Assembly (NCBI RefSeq): GCF_018398335.1 | Contig: NZ_JAHBRX010000002.1 | Location: 1,612,001-1,676,000, forward strand | Length of the DNA stretch: 64,000 bases | Reading direction: 5' to 3' | Source: Chelatococcus sp. HY11 | GTDB lineage: Bacteria; Pseudomonadota; Alphaproteobacteria; Rhizobiales; Beijerinckiaceae | Part shown: positions 53,186 to 61,548 of the stretch, one piece after another | How positions within the stretch are numbered: the first letter of the stretch is position 1 | Layout of the letters: each line of letters begins with the position of its first letter | Program-made: the position numbers and the translations under genes | Notes under the pieces: generated by a model | What the model was told of the DNA's origin: nothing | Database searches by the model: none | What the model saw: only the letters and a program-made list of their open reading frames with translations

Positions 53186-53422
53186 CAAGCGCTCTTTTGT
53201 GACTTTTGGAGAACCGCTGCCGTTGCGGGGGTACCCATCGCGCCACAACGTATGAACGCGACAGGGCCTCCGGGCGAGCCGGCTCTCGGACTCGATCCCC
53301 TATCTCAGGCGAATGAGCCAAATTGAGGTGGATCTGATATGAAGCGTTCCGCGCGAGGAGAATGACGGGATCCTGCCAATTATCCCCGTGCTTGAATGAA
53401 CCTGACCAAGAGGAAATCTGCA

Positions 53423-54367
53423 GTGCTGCGCCATTTCTCCCACTCGGATGTCGAGGCAGGCCTCGACTATCCCAGGCTTATCGAGGCTCTCGCGGACGCT
53501 TTCCGGCGTGGCGGCGAACCGATGCCTGTCCGGCGCAGTTACGAAGTTGGCTTGGATCATGCGCCTGGTCACCTTCTGACCATGCCGGCCTGGCACCGCG
53601 GCAGAGCACTTGGTGTGAAGCTGGTGACGGTTTTCCCGCAGAACGCCACGCGTGGTCTCGGTGCGGTGTCATCTCTCTATGTTCTGTTCGACGGCGAAAC
53701 CGGCCAGCCCCGTGCCATGATCGATGGAGAGGCTTTGACGAATCGGCGCACGGCGGCGGCTTCAGCACTTGCCTCGCGTTATCTTTCGCGTCCGGATAGC
53801 CGAACTCTGCTGCTCGTTGGTACCGGCCATGTGGCGTCGCACCTGCCGAGCGCTCATCGTGCTGTGCGGCCGATCGAGAGGGTCATGATCTGGGGACGCA
53901 ACCCCCAACACGCGCAGACGCTGGCTGAGCGACTGGCCGGCCAAGGCTTCGCCTCCACCGCGATCTCCGATCTCTTCGAGGGGATGGCGCATGCGGACAT
54001 CATCAGTTGCGCCACGACGGCCACTGTCCCGCTTGTCGCCGGTGCGTATCTTCGGCCGGGAACTCATCTTGATCTCGTCGGCGCTTTCACGCCGCAGATG
54101 CGCGAAAGCGATGACGAGGCCGTGCGTCGCAGTCGCGTTTTCGTGGATACCTACGCGGGCGCTCTCGCGGAGGCGGGGGATCTGTTGCAGCCGATCGCGG
54201 CCGGGACCTGGCAGGCCGCAGAGGTTTGCGCGGATCTTCACGAGCTGACGAGCGGCACGAGGCCGGGTCGGGTCACCGAGGAGGAGATTACGATGTTTAA
54301 GTCCGTCGGCGCGGCGATCGAGGATCTCGCCGCCGCGACGCTGCTTGTTGGCCATGCGTCGTCCTGA
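53423..54367 (+). CDS. Ornithine cyclodeaminase-family protein (second copy)
   Basis: This 314-residue protein has an N-terminus MLRHFSHSDVEAGLDYPRLIEAL like other OCD proteins. It also has HLLTMPAWHRGRALGVKLVTVFP and the Rossmann LLVGTGHVASHLPSAH (about residues 130-145). The GTG at 53423 was chosen because AGAGGAA lies six bases upstream and the protein then begins as family members do; an ATG at 53396 would add nine residues without a ribosome site. It is divergent from the FAH-hyuAB genes. It may be an imino-acid reductase or amino acid dehydrogenase. Confidence 0.9.
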   Translation: MLRHFSHSDVEAGLDYPRLIEALADAFRRGGEPMPVRRSYEVGLDHAPGHLLTMPAWHRGRALGVKLVTVFPQNATRGLGAVSSLYVLFDGETGQPRAMIDGEALTNRRTAAASALASRYLSRPDSRTLLLVGTGHVASHLPSAHRAVRPIERVMIWGRNPQHAQTLAERLAGQGFASTAISDLFEGMAHADIISCATTATVPLVAGAYLRPGTHLDLVGAFTPQMRESDDEAVRRSRVFVDTYAGALAEAGDLLQPIAAGTWQAAEVCADLHELTSGTRPGRVTEEEITMFKSVGAAIEDLAAATLLVGHASS

Positions 54368-54378
54368 ACGGGGCCGGA

Positions 54379-54401
54379 GACGAAGGCTTGTCGGCTTCGT
54401 C
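54379..54401 (+). terminator. Weak hairpin after the OCD-family gene
   Basis: GACGAAG and CTTCGTC form a 7-bp stem around nine bases, starting 11 bases after the stop. Only a short mixed T-containing stretch follows, so termination strength is doubtful. Confidence 0.35.
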
Positions 54402-54534
54402 ATTCTAAAATCCAAGGGGGGCCGATCTGCGGCGATGGATGATCCGCTCAAACCTGTCTGGGAACCGCGAAGGGACACTTGTCGTGGTATATCCTAGGAT
54501 TCGCGGCGGCGAAAAATAAATGCCGCGCTTGGCT

Positions 54535-54555
54535 CTTTGCGGTAAGGTCGCAAAG
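54535..54555. promoter_or_regulatory. Dyad upstream of the third GntR gene
   Basis: CTTTGCG and CGCAAAG are perfect 7-bp arms separated by seven bases, ending 24 bases before the first possible start of the GntR gene. It could be an autoregulatory operator. No U tract follows, which argues against a terminator. Confidence 0.55.
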
Positions 54556-54596
54556 TTGTAATAATTAGAACAAGTGAAGTGACGGGGGAGACCGAC

Positions 54597-55310
54597 TTGG
54601 CGCGCAGGCCCAAGCTGAGTGACGTGCTGTATGCCGAGGTTCTGGACCAGATCCGGAGCGGTGAGTTCGAGCATGACGCGAAATTGCCATCGGAGAACGA
54701 GCTCAGCACACGGTTTGGTGTTTCGCGGCCCGTTGTCCGCGATGCTTTGCGCCGCTTGCGCATCGACGGCTATATCCACTCGCGGCAAGGCGCGGGAAGC
54801 TTCGTGACGGCGCCAGCCGCGGGGGCGGACGAGCATGAGCCCGCCCCGCGGTTCCTGCCAACACAGATCACGAGCATCTCGGATGTTCAGAAATTTTACG
54901 ATTATAGGATTTCCCTTGAGGGGGAAGCAGCCTATTTTGCCGCGACTTATCGCACCGAGGACGATATCAGGCGTATCGGCGCGCTTCTTCAGAGTATGAA
55001 AGCGCAGCAAGCGGACGCGAGTGGCGCGATCGAAGAAGATCTGAAGTTTCATTTTGCGATCGCCCAGGCGACACACAACCAATTTTTCCTGTCGGTCTGG
55101 GATGCATCGCGGTCACATATTCGATTTATCATCGAGATGGCGCGGAATTTCGCCGTTCGTCATAGCCGGGACCACACAACGATGATTCGGTCGAGCCATG
55201 AGCCGATCTTTGAATGTATTCGCGACGGTGATGCGGAAGGTGCCCGGGAGAAGATGCGGGAACATATATCCCGCTCGCGCGAGCGCGTGTTTTTCGGCAA
55301 ATGGACTTGA
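54597..55310 (+). CDS. GntR-family regulator, FCD subgroup
   Basis: This regulator of about 237 residues has a helix-turn-helix (about residues 5-70, with DAKLPSENELSTRFGVSRPVVRDALRRL) and an FCD domain (about 90-225) with EDLKFHFAIAQATHN carrying expected metal-site residues. A TTG at 54597 has GGGGGAG six bases upstream and was preferred to a GTG at 54579 that lacks a ribosome site. It converges on the hydroxyacid-dehydrogenase operon and could control either neighbour. Confidence 0.9.
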   Translation: MARRPKLSDVLYAEVLDQIRSGEFEHDAKLPSENELSTRFGVSRPVVRDALRRLRIDGYIHSRQGAGSFVTAPAAGADEHEPAPRFLPTQITSISDVQKFYDYRISLEGEAAYFAATYRTEDDIRRIGALLQSMKAQQADASGAIEEDLKFHFAIAQATHNQFFLSVWDASRSHIRFIIEMARNFAVRHSRDHTTMIRSSHEPIFECIRDGDAEGAREKMREHISRSRERVFFGKWT

Positions 55311-55389
55311 AAAGACAGTCTCTGCGTCAACTGGTGGCAGTCGTCGTATTCTCCTCGATTGAGAAGCTGATTTAAGGGACTTCTCGCGC

Positions 55390-55418
55390 AAAAAAAAAGA
55401 CGCGGCTGATGCCGCGTC
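55390..55418 (-). terminator. Terminator of the Tm-1-like/PEP-hydrolase operon
   Basis: GACGCGGC and GCCGCGTC form a perfect 8-bp stem with a 4-base loop. Read on the minus strand it is followed by nine T. It lies about 70 bases after the hydroxyacid dehydrogenase stop, ending the minus-strand operon. Confidence 0.9.
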
Positions 55419-55490
55419 AGGGGGAGGAAGATCACCGATGGAGGCTTGCACCATCGGAACACTACGGAGCGCTTCAGTGAAGGCCGCGCG

Positions 55491-56495
55491 TTACTCCATA
55501 TCCGGCGTGATCACATTGATAGGGCGCTTGGAGAAAAGCGCTGCGATCATGGTTTCAGCTGACTTGCGCTTGACGTCCTCATACGCCTCAGGCGACACGA
55601 AGGCTGCATGGGGCGTGATCACAAGCCGGCCTGTCACCCAGGGTTCGCGCACACGATAGGCCCGCACAAGCTCCGGCACCGGATCCGCGGGGGGCTCAAC
55701 CGGTAGCACATCGAGACCAAGACCGGCGAGATGACCGCTCTTCAGCGCGGCGCCTGCCGCGTCGATGTCGATCAGCGGGCCGCGCGCCGTGTTGACGATC
55801 ACTGCGCCCTTGGGCAGCCGTGCGATTTCGGAGGCTCCAATCATGCCGCGTGTCTCACGGGTGAGCGGGGCATGCAGGGAGAGGATGTCGGTCTGCCGCA
55901 ACAGGTCTTCGAGGGTGGCGGCACGCTCGATGCCGAGCGCAGTCTCGACACCGTTGCTCAGGTAAGGGTCGTAAAAGACCACGCGGCAGCCGAAGGCCTT
56001 GGCGCGCAAAGCGGCTGTGGTGCCGATGCGTCCAAGCCCGACGACGCCGAAAGTGAGCGCTGACAAGCGGCGAAACAGCGGATCCTGGATCGGAGCCCAG
56101 GCCGCCGGTGGGTCCGCGCGCTGGGCATCATGGTGCAGGAAGAGGCCCTTGCGCAGGGCAAGCGCCAGCGCGACAGCGTGATCGCCGACTTCCGCCGTCG
56201 CATAGTCAGGGCAGTTGCAGACGATCACGCCGCGCTTGGCAGCAACTTCGCGATCAATCCGATCATAGCCGACGCCCATGCGCACGATGGCCTTGAGCCG
56301 GGGAAAGCGCTCGAAATCCGCGGCCGCCATGAAATGCCGGAACAGCATCAGGCCGTCGGCGGCCGCGCAGTCCTCATCGCTGACGTCCTTCAGACTTTTG
56401 ACATCCCGACGGGTAATCGTGATGTCCTGACCGAAGACAGAGGCTTCCAAGGCCTCGTCAGTATAGATCGATTCAGTATAAAGTACGTTGGCCAT
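55491..56495 (-). CDS. D-isomer-specific 2-hydroxyacid dehydrogenase
   Basis: This 334-residue NAD-dependent dehydrogenase has a Rossmann motif FGVVGLGRIGTTAALRAKAFG (about residues 150-170). VNTARGPLIDIDA carries the catalytic Arg, and a late TPHAAFVSPEA carries the catalytic His. It is of the glycerate/phosphoglycerate or CtBP type. It is the last gene of the minus-strand operon. In a sugar-acid pathway it could act on glycerate, hydroxypyruvate or a larger 2-keto acid. Confidence 0.92.
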   Translation of the reverse strand: MANVLYTESIYTDEALEASVFGQDITITRRDVKSLKDVSDEDCAAADGLMLFRHFMAAADFERFPRLKAIVRMGVGYDRIDREVAAKRGVIVCNCPDYATAEVGDHAVALALALRKGLFLHHDAQRADPPAAWAPIQDPLFRRLSALTFGVVGLGRIGTTAALRAKAFGCRVVFYDPYLSNGVETALGIERAATLEDLLRQTDILSLHAPLTRETRGMIGASEIARLPKGAVIVNTARGPLIDIDAAGAALKSGHLAGLGLDVLPVEPPADPVPELVRAYRVREPWVTGRLVITPHAAFVSPEAYEDVKRKSAETMIAALFSKRPINVITPDME

Positions 56496-56510
56496 GCACC
56501 TGCCCCTATA

Positions 56511-56960
56511 TCAGCCCTTCGCGGGAGCCTTTTCCAGGAGCTCTATGAGAACACCGAGCGGATCACGCATGTAAAGGCCGCGAATTCCGGCTGCAGCGCC
56601 TTCGGTGATCGTCGTGATCTTGCCGGCGAGCGCGCCGCCGCCTGCGAGGATCTTGTTCACCGTGGCGTCGAGGTCGTCGACCTTGAAGCAGACATGGCCA
56701 ACCGCGACCTGGTTGGCCTGCGCGGCCGTCGGCTCGCCGCGGGCGGTCGCGAATTCGATGAACTCGAGGTGCGCGTCATGACTGAAGAGATGTGCGATGC
56801 GCAGCGTCGCGCCGTCTATCCCAGTGAACGGCGGCACCCATTCCCCGCTGCGCTCGACGATCGGACGCGGCTCGAAGCCCATCACGTCAGTCCAGAACGC
56901 CACCGATTTTTCCAATGATGGCGTTATGAAGCCCGTGTGGTCAAAAACATGCGGCATCAT
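56511..56960 (-). CDS. VOC/glyoxalase-family protein
   Basis: This 149-residue single-unit protein has the pattern MPHVFDHTGFITPSLEKSVAFWTDVMGFE, then DLDATVNKILAGG, then IRGLYMRDPLGVLIELLE, with the His and Glu metal positions of the glyoxalase I group. It lies between the PEP-hydrolase-type and dehydrogenase genes in the same operon. It may be an isomerase or dioxygenase of the pathway rather than a true glyoxalase. Confidence 0.88.
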   Translation of the reverse strand: MMPHVFDHTGFITPSLEKSVAFWTDVMGFEPRPIVERSGEWVPPFTGIDGATLRIAHLFSHDAHLEFIEFATARGEPTAAQANQVAVGHVCFKVDDLDATVNKILAGGGALAGKITTITEGAAAGIRGLYMRDPLGVLIELLEKAPAKG

Positions 56961-56981
56961 CTGTCTCCTGGCTGAATATCT

Positions 56982-57821
56982 TCAGCGCTGAACCTTGATC
57001 GACTTGAAGCTGCGGCAGGCGGACTTCAGCGTTTCCTCGATCGGGATGCGCTCTACGCTCGAGGCTGCGACGAAGCCGACAGCGTCCGTGTGGAAGTTCA
57101 CGTATTCCGCATCTTCAGGAGAAGAGATCGGGCCACCATGCGAGAGGAGAATGATGTCGTCCCGCGCGGATTTGGCGGCATCGAAAAGCGTCTTCAGGGT
57201 GGAGACCGCGTTGTCGAGCGGCATGGCGTTGAGCGAACCGACATCGCCGCCCGCGGTGAGGCCGCAATGGCCGACGATGACGTCGACGCCGGCTTCCACC
57301 ATCATGCGCGTGTCCTGGGGCGAGTACACGTAGGCCATGGTGAACATGTCCTTGTCGCGGGCGCGACGGACCATGTCGGCCTCACGGAAGAAGCCAAGAC
57401 CCGCCGACTCCAGGTCCTTCCGGTACTGCCCGTCGATGCGGCCGACAGTCGGGAAGTTGATGATTCCTGAGAAGCCAACGCCCGAGATCTGCTCGAGCAG
57501 ACGGTCCATGTCGCGGGTTGGATCGACGCCGTAGGCGCCGCCGATCACCGGCATGTCCTTCGTGGCGGGAATGACGGCGCGTTCGCCAAGGCGCAGCATG
57601 ATCTCATTCGCATCACCGACGGGCAGGTTGCCGACCATGCTCGGATGGCCGTTCAGGCGGAAATAGCCGGAGTTGTAAACAACGACCAGATCAGCGCCCG
57701 CCTGCTCCGCGCAGCGTGCAACGAGGCCATTGCCCGCACCAACCACGAGGATGGACTGCTTGGCTTCGATCTGCGCCTTCAGACGGCCAAGAATCTCAGT
57801 CCGGGTGAAGCGTTTGCTCAT
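56982..57821 (-). CDS. Phosphoenolpyruvate hydrolase-family TIM-barrel protein
   Basis: This 279-residue protein has the pattern of PEP-hydrolase-family TIM barrels: ILVVGAGNGLVARCAEQAGADLVVVYNSG, VIGGAYGVDPTRDM, INFPTVGRIDG, and VIVGHCGLTAGGDVG. Its start overlaps the Tm-1-like gene by ATGA (57818-57821). In tomato, a single Tm-1 protein carries the two domain types that are here separate neighbouring genes. Its biochemical role in bacteria is not known; carbon-carbon or phosphoenol cleavage has been suggested by fold only. Confidence 0.9.
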   Translation of the reverse strand: MSKRFTRTEILGRLKAQIEAKQSILVVGAGNGLVARCAEQAGADLVVVYNSGYFRLNGHPSMVGNLPVGDANEIMLRLGERAVIPATKDMPVIGGAYGVDPTRDMDRLLEQISGVGFSGIINFPTVGRIDGQYRKDLESAGLGFFREADMVRRARDKDMFTMAYVYSPQDTRMMVEAGVDVIVGHCGLTAGGDVGSLNAMPLDNAVSTLKTLFDAAKSARDDIILLSHGGPISSPEDAEYVNFHTDAVGFVAASSVERIPIEETLKSACRSFKSIKVQR

Positions 57822-59056
57822 GGGCGAGCCTCATTCTTTTTAGTGTTGATCATATCGATCAGAAGCGAAGTCGCTGCTTCGATCGTGGCGCGATCGTTGA
57901 TGTGCGCATCGACATCGATCACGGGGATATCGGACGCGAGTTCCGCGCGGATGGTGTTACGGAATGCATCATCCGCGGCGGGATCCCAGAAGGGACCACC
58001 CTTGCGGTCGTAGGCGGAGAAACCGCCGAGCGGCAGCACGACCGCGACAGGCCCCTTGGCCGCGTTGAGCTTGCGCGCGATGAAGCGCGCGATCTCGACA
58101 TTCTCCTCCGGCGTAGTGCGCATCAGGGTCGCGAGCGGGGTATGCGACACGAAGCTGCGGCCGCGGAAACGCTCGGGCACGGTTGCACGCGGGCCGAAAT
58201 TCACCATATCCACGGCGCCAGGCAGGATAACTTGCGGCAATCCGCGCTCTCCCGCCGCCTCAAGGCGGTTAGGGCCGGCGCTGCAGATGCCGCCGACGAG
58301 CTCGTCCGCCACCTCTGTCGTCGTCAGATCAAGGACCGCGTCGATCCGCTCTTCGCGGATCAGGGCTTCCATGGCCTCGCCGCCGACACCTCGGGCGTGG
58401 AAGCCGAGCACCTCGAGGCCTTCCGGCTGCAGGATGGCGAGTGCATGTTCGGCGCCCTCGGTCGTCGAGCCAAAGCTCGTCAGACCGACACAACCCCGGC
58501 CAGAACGCGCGGATGTTGCTGTATCGAGCGCGAGCATGGCATCCATCGCCGCGACGGCGCGATCCAGAATGCTGCGCAGGAACGTGTTAAGGCCGAGGAT
58601 ATCGACCACGGAGTGGAAGAGCAGCGCATCCTTGATGCCGACGAAGGGACGCGTGTTTCCGCAGGCAACCGTCGACACCAGCATCTTGGGCAGGCCGAAG
58701 GGCATCATACGGAAGGCGGTCGCGGCGAGTGCCGCGTTGGTGCCGCCGCCGATGCCAAGAAAGCCGGCAACCTCGCCCTTGGCGAGCAGCTCGCCCAGGA
58801 TGCGCTCCAGACCTGCAATCATCACCGGCAGGGCGGTTTCCCGGTCGCGCCGGGCGACGAGCGCGGCGAGGTCGCCGCCGCCCGCCTTGGCCACCGCCTC
58901 GCGCGGGAAGTCGGCCGCCAGGGTCGGACGGCCGAGAATCCCGCAGTCGATGACGATGACCCGTCGCCCGCGCTTCTCGAGCGCTGACCGGACATAGCCG
59001 ATCTCCTCGCTCTTGGTATCGAGCGTGCCCGCGATGATGACGGCGCCGTTGCCCAT
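57818..59056 (-). CDS. Tm-1-like ATP-binding protein (UPF0261)
   Basis: This 412-residue protein starts AVIIAGTLDTKSEEIGYVRSALEKRG and has FLGIGGGTNAALAATAFRMMPFGLPKMLVSTVACGNT, the main marks of UPF0261. The N-terminal domain (about 1-180) binds ATP in the plant homologue. GKE-rich and TNRLEAAGERGLPQVILPGAVDMVNFG segments follow. Its start overlaps the Gfo/Idh/MocA stop by one base. The bacterial function is unknown. Constant pairing with the TIM-barrel gene suggests one complex. Confidence 0.92.
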   Translation of the reverse strand: MGNGAVIIAGTLDTKSEEIGYVRSALEKRGRRVIVIDCGILGRPTLAADFPREAVAKAGGGDLAALVARRDRETALPVMIAGLERILGELLAKGEVAGFLGIGGGTNAALAATAFRMMPFGLPKMLVSTVACGNTRPFVGIKDALLFHSVVDILGLNTFLRSILDRAVAAMDAMLALDTATSARSGRGCVGLTSFGSTTEGAEHALAILQPEGLEVLGFHARGVGGEAMEALIREERIDAVLDLTTTEVADELVGGICSAGPNRLEAAGERGLPQVILPGAVDMVNFGPRATVPERFRGRSFVSHTPLATLMRTTPEENVEIARFIARKLNAAKGPVAVVLPLGGFSAYDRKGGPFWDPAADDAFRNTIRAELASDIPVIDVDAHINDRATIEAATSLLIDMINTKKNEARP

Positions 59057-60150
59057 CAGTTGCCGCTCCGACTGGCATGCCAGGCATCACGGACGTCGTC
59101 AGGGATGTCGACCGTGACGATAGTGTTGTTGGTCATGCTCTCGACGAGCGCGTCGAGCGTGTAGGAATTCACGACCGAGTCGATCAGACGAGGCGAGGGC
59201 GCAGACTGGCCGCGCACCGCCTCGACGAAGCGGGCGAGCTGCGGCTTGTAGGCCTGATAGGACGGCAGATCGTCCTGCAGCGGGTATTCGGACGGCACGG
59301 GATGCTCGATGGTCTTCACATGGGAGAACCTGAGCGCCTCGTATTCGAAGATCGTGGCGTCGCCGGCGAGCGTGAAGGGGGTCGACAGGCGATAGACGCG
59401 GTTGGCGCAGGTGATCTGCACTTCCTGCGTGAAGATCGCGGCGTTGCTGGTCTCGATGAGGCCAATACGGCCGTTCTCGTAGGTGACTTCACCGAAAAGC
59501 CGCGTGATCGTGCCGTAGCTCGGGCTGATGGTGCCGGAGGCATAAACCTGCGCCGGCAAAGCATCCGCGTAGCGGCTAAGGATGTTCACGGGATAGCAGG
59601 TGCGATCGTAGGGCACCGAGCCGCCGGTCTCCTTGCGCTGCCGCCAGGTTTCCTTGCCGTCCACGGGATCAGGCGCGTACATGCTGAAGCTGGAGCGGAT
59701 GGAATCGATGGCGCCGCTCACATCGCGCCGCACCAGCTTGTCGAGTTCGCCGACGACGGGATGATGCGTGTACATGAAGGCTTCAACCAGCGTCACGCCC
59801 GCGGCCGTTGCCGCCTGCCACATCTCGCGGGCCTCCGCGCCGGTCAACGCCAGCGCCTTTTCGCACAGGATGAAGCGGACGCCCGCGTCGATGGCTGACT
59901 GGATCTGCTCGCGGTGCTGCGCCGGCCAGGTCGCGAAGACGACACCGTCAAGCGACTCCTTCGCCATCATCTCACGCGCATCGGTGTAGATGCTGTTGCT
60001 GCCGAACTTGTGCGCGAAACGCCGCGCGGATTCTTCGTTGACGTCCGCGCACGCCGTGAAGCGTACAGAGTCGCCTAGACGATCCGCGGCGATGCCATGA
60101 GCTTCCGAAATACGCCCGCAGCCGACGATACCGAGCCGCACCTGATCCAT
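59056..60150 (-). CDS. Gfo/Idh/MocA-family oxidoreductase
   Basis: This 364-residue protein has an N-terminal Rossmann domain, LGIVGCGRISEAHGIAADRLGDS, and CEKALALTG where the catalytic Lys of the EKP-type motif sits (about residue 97). A C-terminal beta-sheet domain completes it. Family members oxidise sugars, inositols or sugar acids at a secondary alcohol. It lies 54 bases after the sugar-phosphate-isomerase-type gene, as in many such operons. Confidence 0.92.
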   Translation of the reverse strand: MDQVRLGIVGCGRISEAHGIAADRLGDSVRFTACADVNEESARRFAHKFGSNSIYTDAREMMAKESLDGVVFATWPAQHREQIQSAIDAGVRFILCEKALALTGAEAREMWQAATAAGVTLVEAFMYTHHPVVGELDKLVRRDVSGAIDSIRSSFSMYAPDPVDGKETWRQRKETGGSVPYDRTCYPVNILSRYADALPAQVYASGTISPSYGTITRLFGEVTYENGRIGLIETSNAAIFTQEVQITCANRVYRLSTPFTLAGDATIFEYEALRFSHVKTIEHPVPSEYPLQDDLPSYQAYKPQLARFVEAVRGQSAPSPRLIDSVVNSYTLDALVESMTNNTIVTVDIPDDVRDAWHASRSGN

Positions 60151-60204
60151 GTAAACAGTCCTCCGAGGCCCAACGCTGTCGAGGCGTATGGGGTAAAAGC
60201 CGTG

Positions 60205-61068
60205 TCAGGCGCTGCGCGGCAGGAAAGCGGTGCCGGCGCGCTTGGCGATCTGATGGAGACGGGCGAAATTCACCGCATAGTCCCGCTCTTCGGCAAAATG
60301 CTCGCAGTAGCAGGTCACATCGGCGTCAAGCGTCGCGATCTTCTTAAGGTAGCTTGTGAGGTCCATCGTGCCTTCGCCGATGTAGACCTCGTTCCAGCGC
60401 AGGCCGAAATGCGCGCCTTCCCACTGGATGTCCTTGATGTGAACGCTCACCACCTTGTCGGCGAGCAATTTGAACGTACGTTCGATCATCGACGTCGTAT
60501 CGTAGAAGGAAGCGTGCGAGATCATGTTGCCCTGATCCATATGGACGCCGAAACGCGGATGATCCACGGAATCGATGAAGGCGCGGATATCCTCGGGCTG
60601 GTAGAAGAACGACGTGTACCAGGGCTCGACGCCGTATTTGGAGACCTTCAGGTCAATCCCGTCCAGTGCGCGCAGGACGATTTCCCGGAACTCGGCCTTA
60701 CAAGCTTCGGTGAAGTTGTAAGCATCCGGAAACAGGGGACGGTCGGATGGGTGCTTGGTGCCGACCAGGGTATTGGTGGAGCGGCAACCCATCAGTTCCG
60801 CGTTGCGCAGGACCGTGCGAAAGCGCTTCATGCGGCTCGCGCGCAGATCGGCGTCATCCGTCAGCAGATTTTCCCAGAACCCGGCCTCGCCGATGACAAT
60901 CCCTAGCTTCCTGGCCTCCTCGCCATAGGCGATGGCCTCATCTTCCGTGAAATGTTCCAGCTGGCGTGGGGCGATGATGGCCGACAAGCCGTAGCAATCC
61001 AGCTTGTCGCAAAGTGCCCTGAGTTCTTCGATCGTGCTGGGTGCGAACAGAGTGCAGCCGAGACGCAC
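60205..61068 (-). CDS. Sugar phosphate isomerase/epimerase (xylose isomerase-like TIM barrel)
   Basis: This 287-residue protein has the AP2EC-type TIM barrel: ISEA-like LGCTLFAPSTIEELRALCDKL start, VEPWYTSFFYQPEDIRAFIDSV, FGVHMDQGNMI and VSVHIKDIQWEGAHFG, which give the metal Glu/Asp/His set. The GTG at 61068 was chosen because GGGAGGG lies five bases upstream. It is the first gene of the minus-strand operon, divergent from the sugar importer. Confidence 0.92.
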   Translation of the reverse strand: MRLGCTLFAPSTIEELRALCDKLDCYGLSAIIAPRQLEHFTEDEAIAYGEEARKLGIVIGEAGFWENLLTDDADLRASRMKRFRTVLRNAELMGCRSTNTLVGTKHPSDRPLFPDAYNFTEACKAEFREIVLRALDGIDLKVSKYGVEPWYTSFFYQPEDIRAFIDSVDHPRFGVHMDQGNMISHASFYDTTSMIERTFKLLADKVVSVHIKDIQWEGAHFGLRWNEVYIGEGTMDLTSYLKKIATLDADVTCYCEHFAEERDYAVNFARLHQIAKRAGTAFLPRSA

Positions 61069-61548
61069 ATGACCCTCCCTTGCTGGTCTTGTTTCACCAA
61101 CCATACTTGCGATCTTTATGACATGAAACTTTACATGTCAAACGGGCTTGCCAGCCGCTGGATTCTGCTGGTTTTCGCCGAAAATGTGGCGATTATTCAG
61201 AGTATTAAACAATTCTATCGACGCCGGTGAAGTTTCGGCTTGTTTCAAAAAAGGTCACAATAAAGTTATATGTTGACATGTTCGATTTACCAGTTAGCTT
61301 CTGGGCGGCCGGCTGATATGAAAACGGCACTGAATTAAGAGCGCGTGACTGAGAAGCGGAGCGCGCCGGTTGATCAGGGAGTGATCGCGTGACGATACCG
61401 GGGCTAAGGTGGCTCCACATTCCCGATCAGCTGTTTCGGTGCCTGCGCACCGCACGATGCCGTGCCGTGCGATCAGAGCGCCGACGCGTAATGGACGCAT
61501 GAGGCCTCCTCAGAGGGGCGGCAAGGACAGGCGATAGGGAGAGTGGCG
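61069..61548. other. Divergent regulatory region of the two sugar operons
   Basis: This 480-base spacer has no gene that I can support. It holds TGACATG and CATGTCA as 7-bp arms around eight bases (61119-61140), and a further TGACATG at 61274-61280. A TTGTTTCA motif occurs near 61089 and again near 61240. The region is AT-rich from 61100 to 61300. No local regulator gene is next to it in the window. Confidence 0.6.
61119..61140. promoter_or_regulatory. Operator candidate TGACATG-N8-CATGTCA
   Basis: This perfect 7-8-7 dyad lies about 50 bases before the isomerase/epimerase start. One more copy of the half-site is at 61274-61280, nearer the importer. Two spaced sites suit a looping or dual-promoter regulator; the protein is unknown. 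Confidence 0.65.

Noticed and set aside
57902-58987. Plus-strand open frames opposite the Tm-1-like gene
   Set aside because: Both are arginine- or glycine-rich shadows without family features; the minus-strand gene is well supported.
61273-61278. TTGACA as a -35 element for the sugar importer
   Set aside because: No acceptable -10 element follows at 16-18 bases, and the bases are part of the repeated TGACATG motif.
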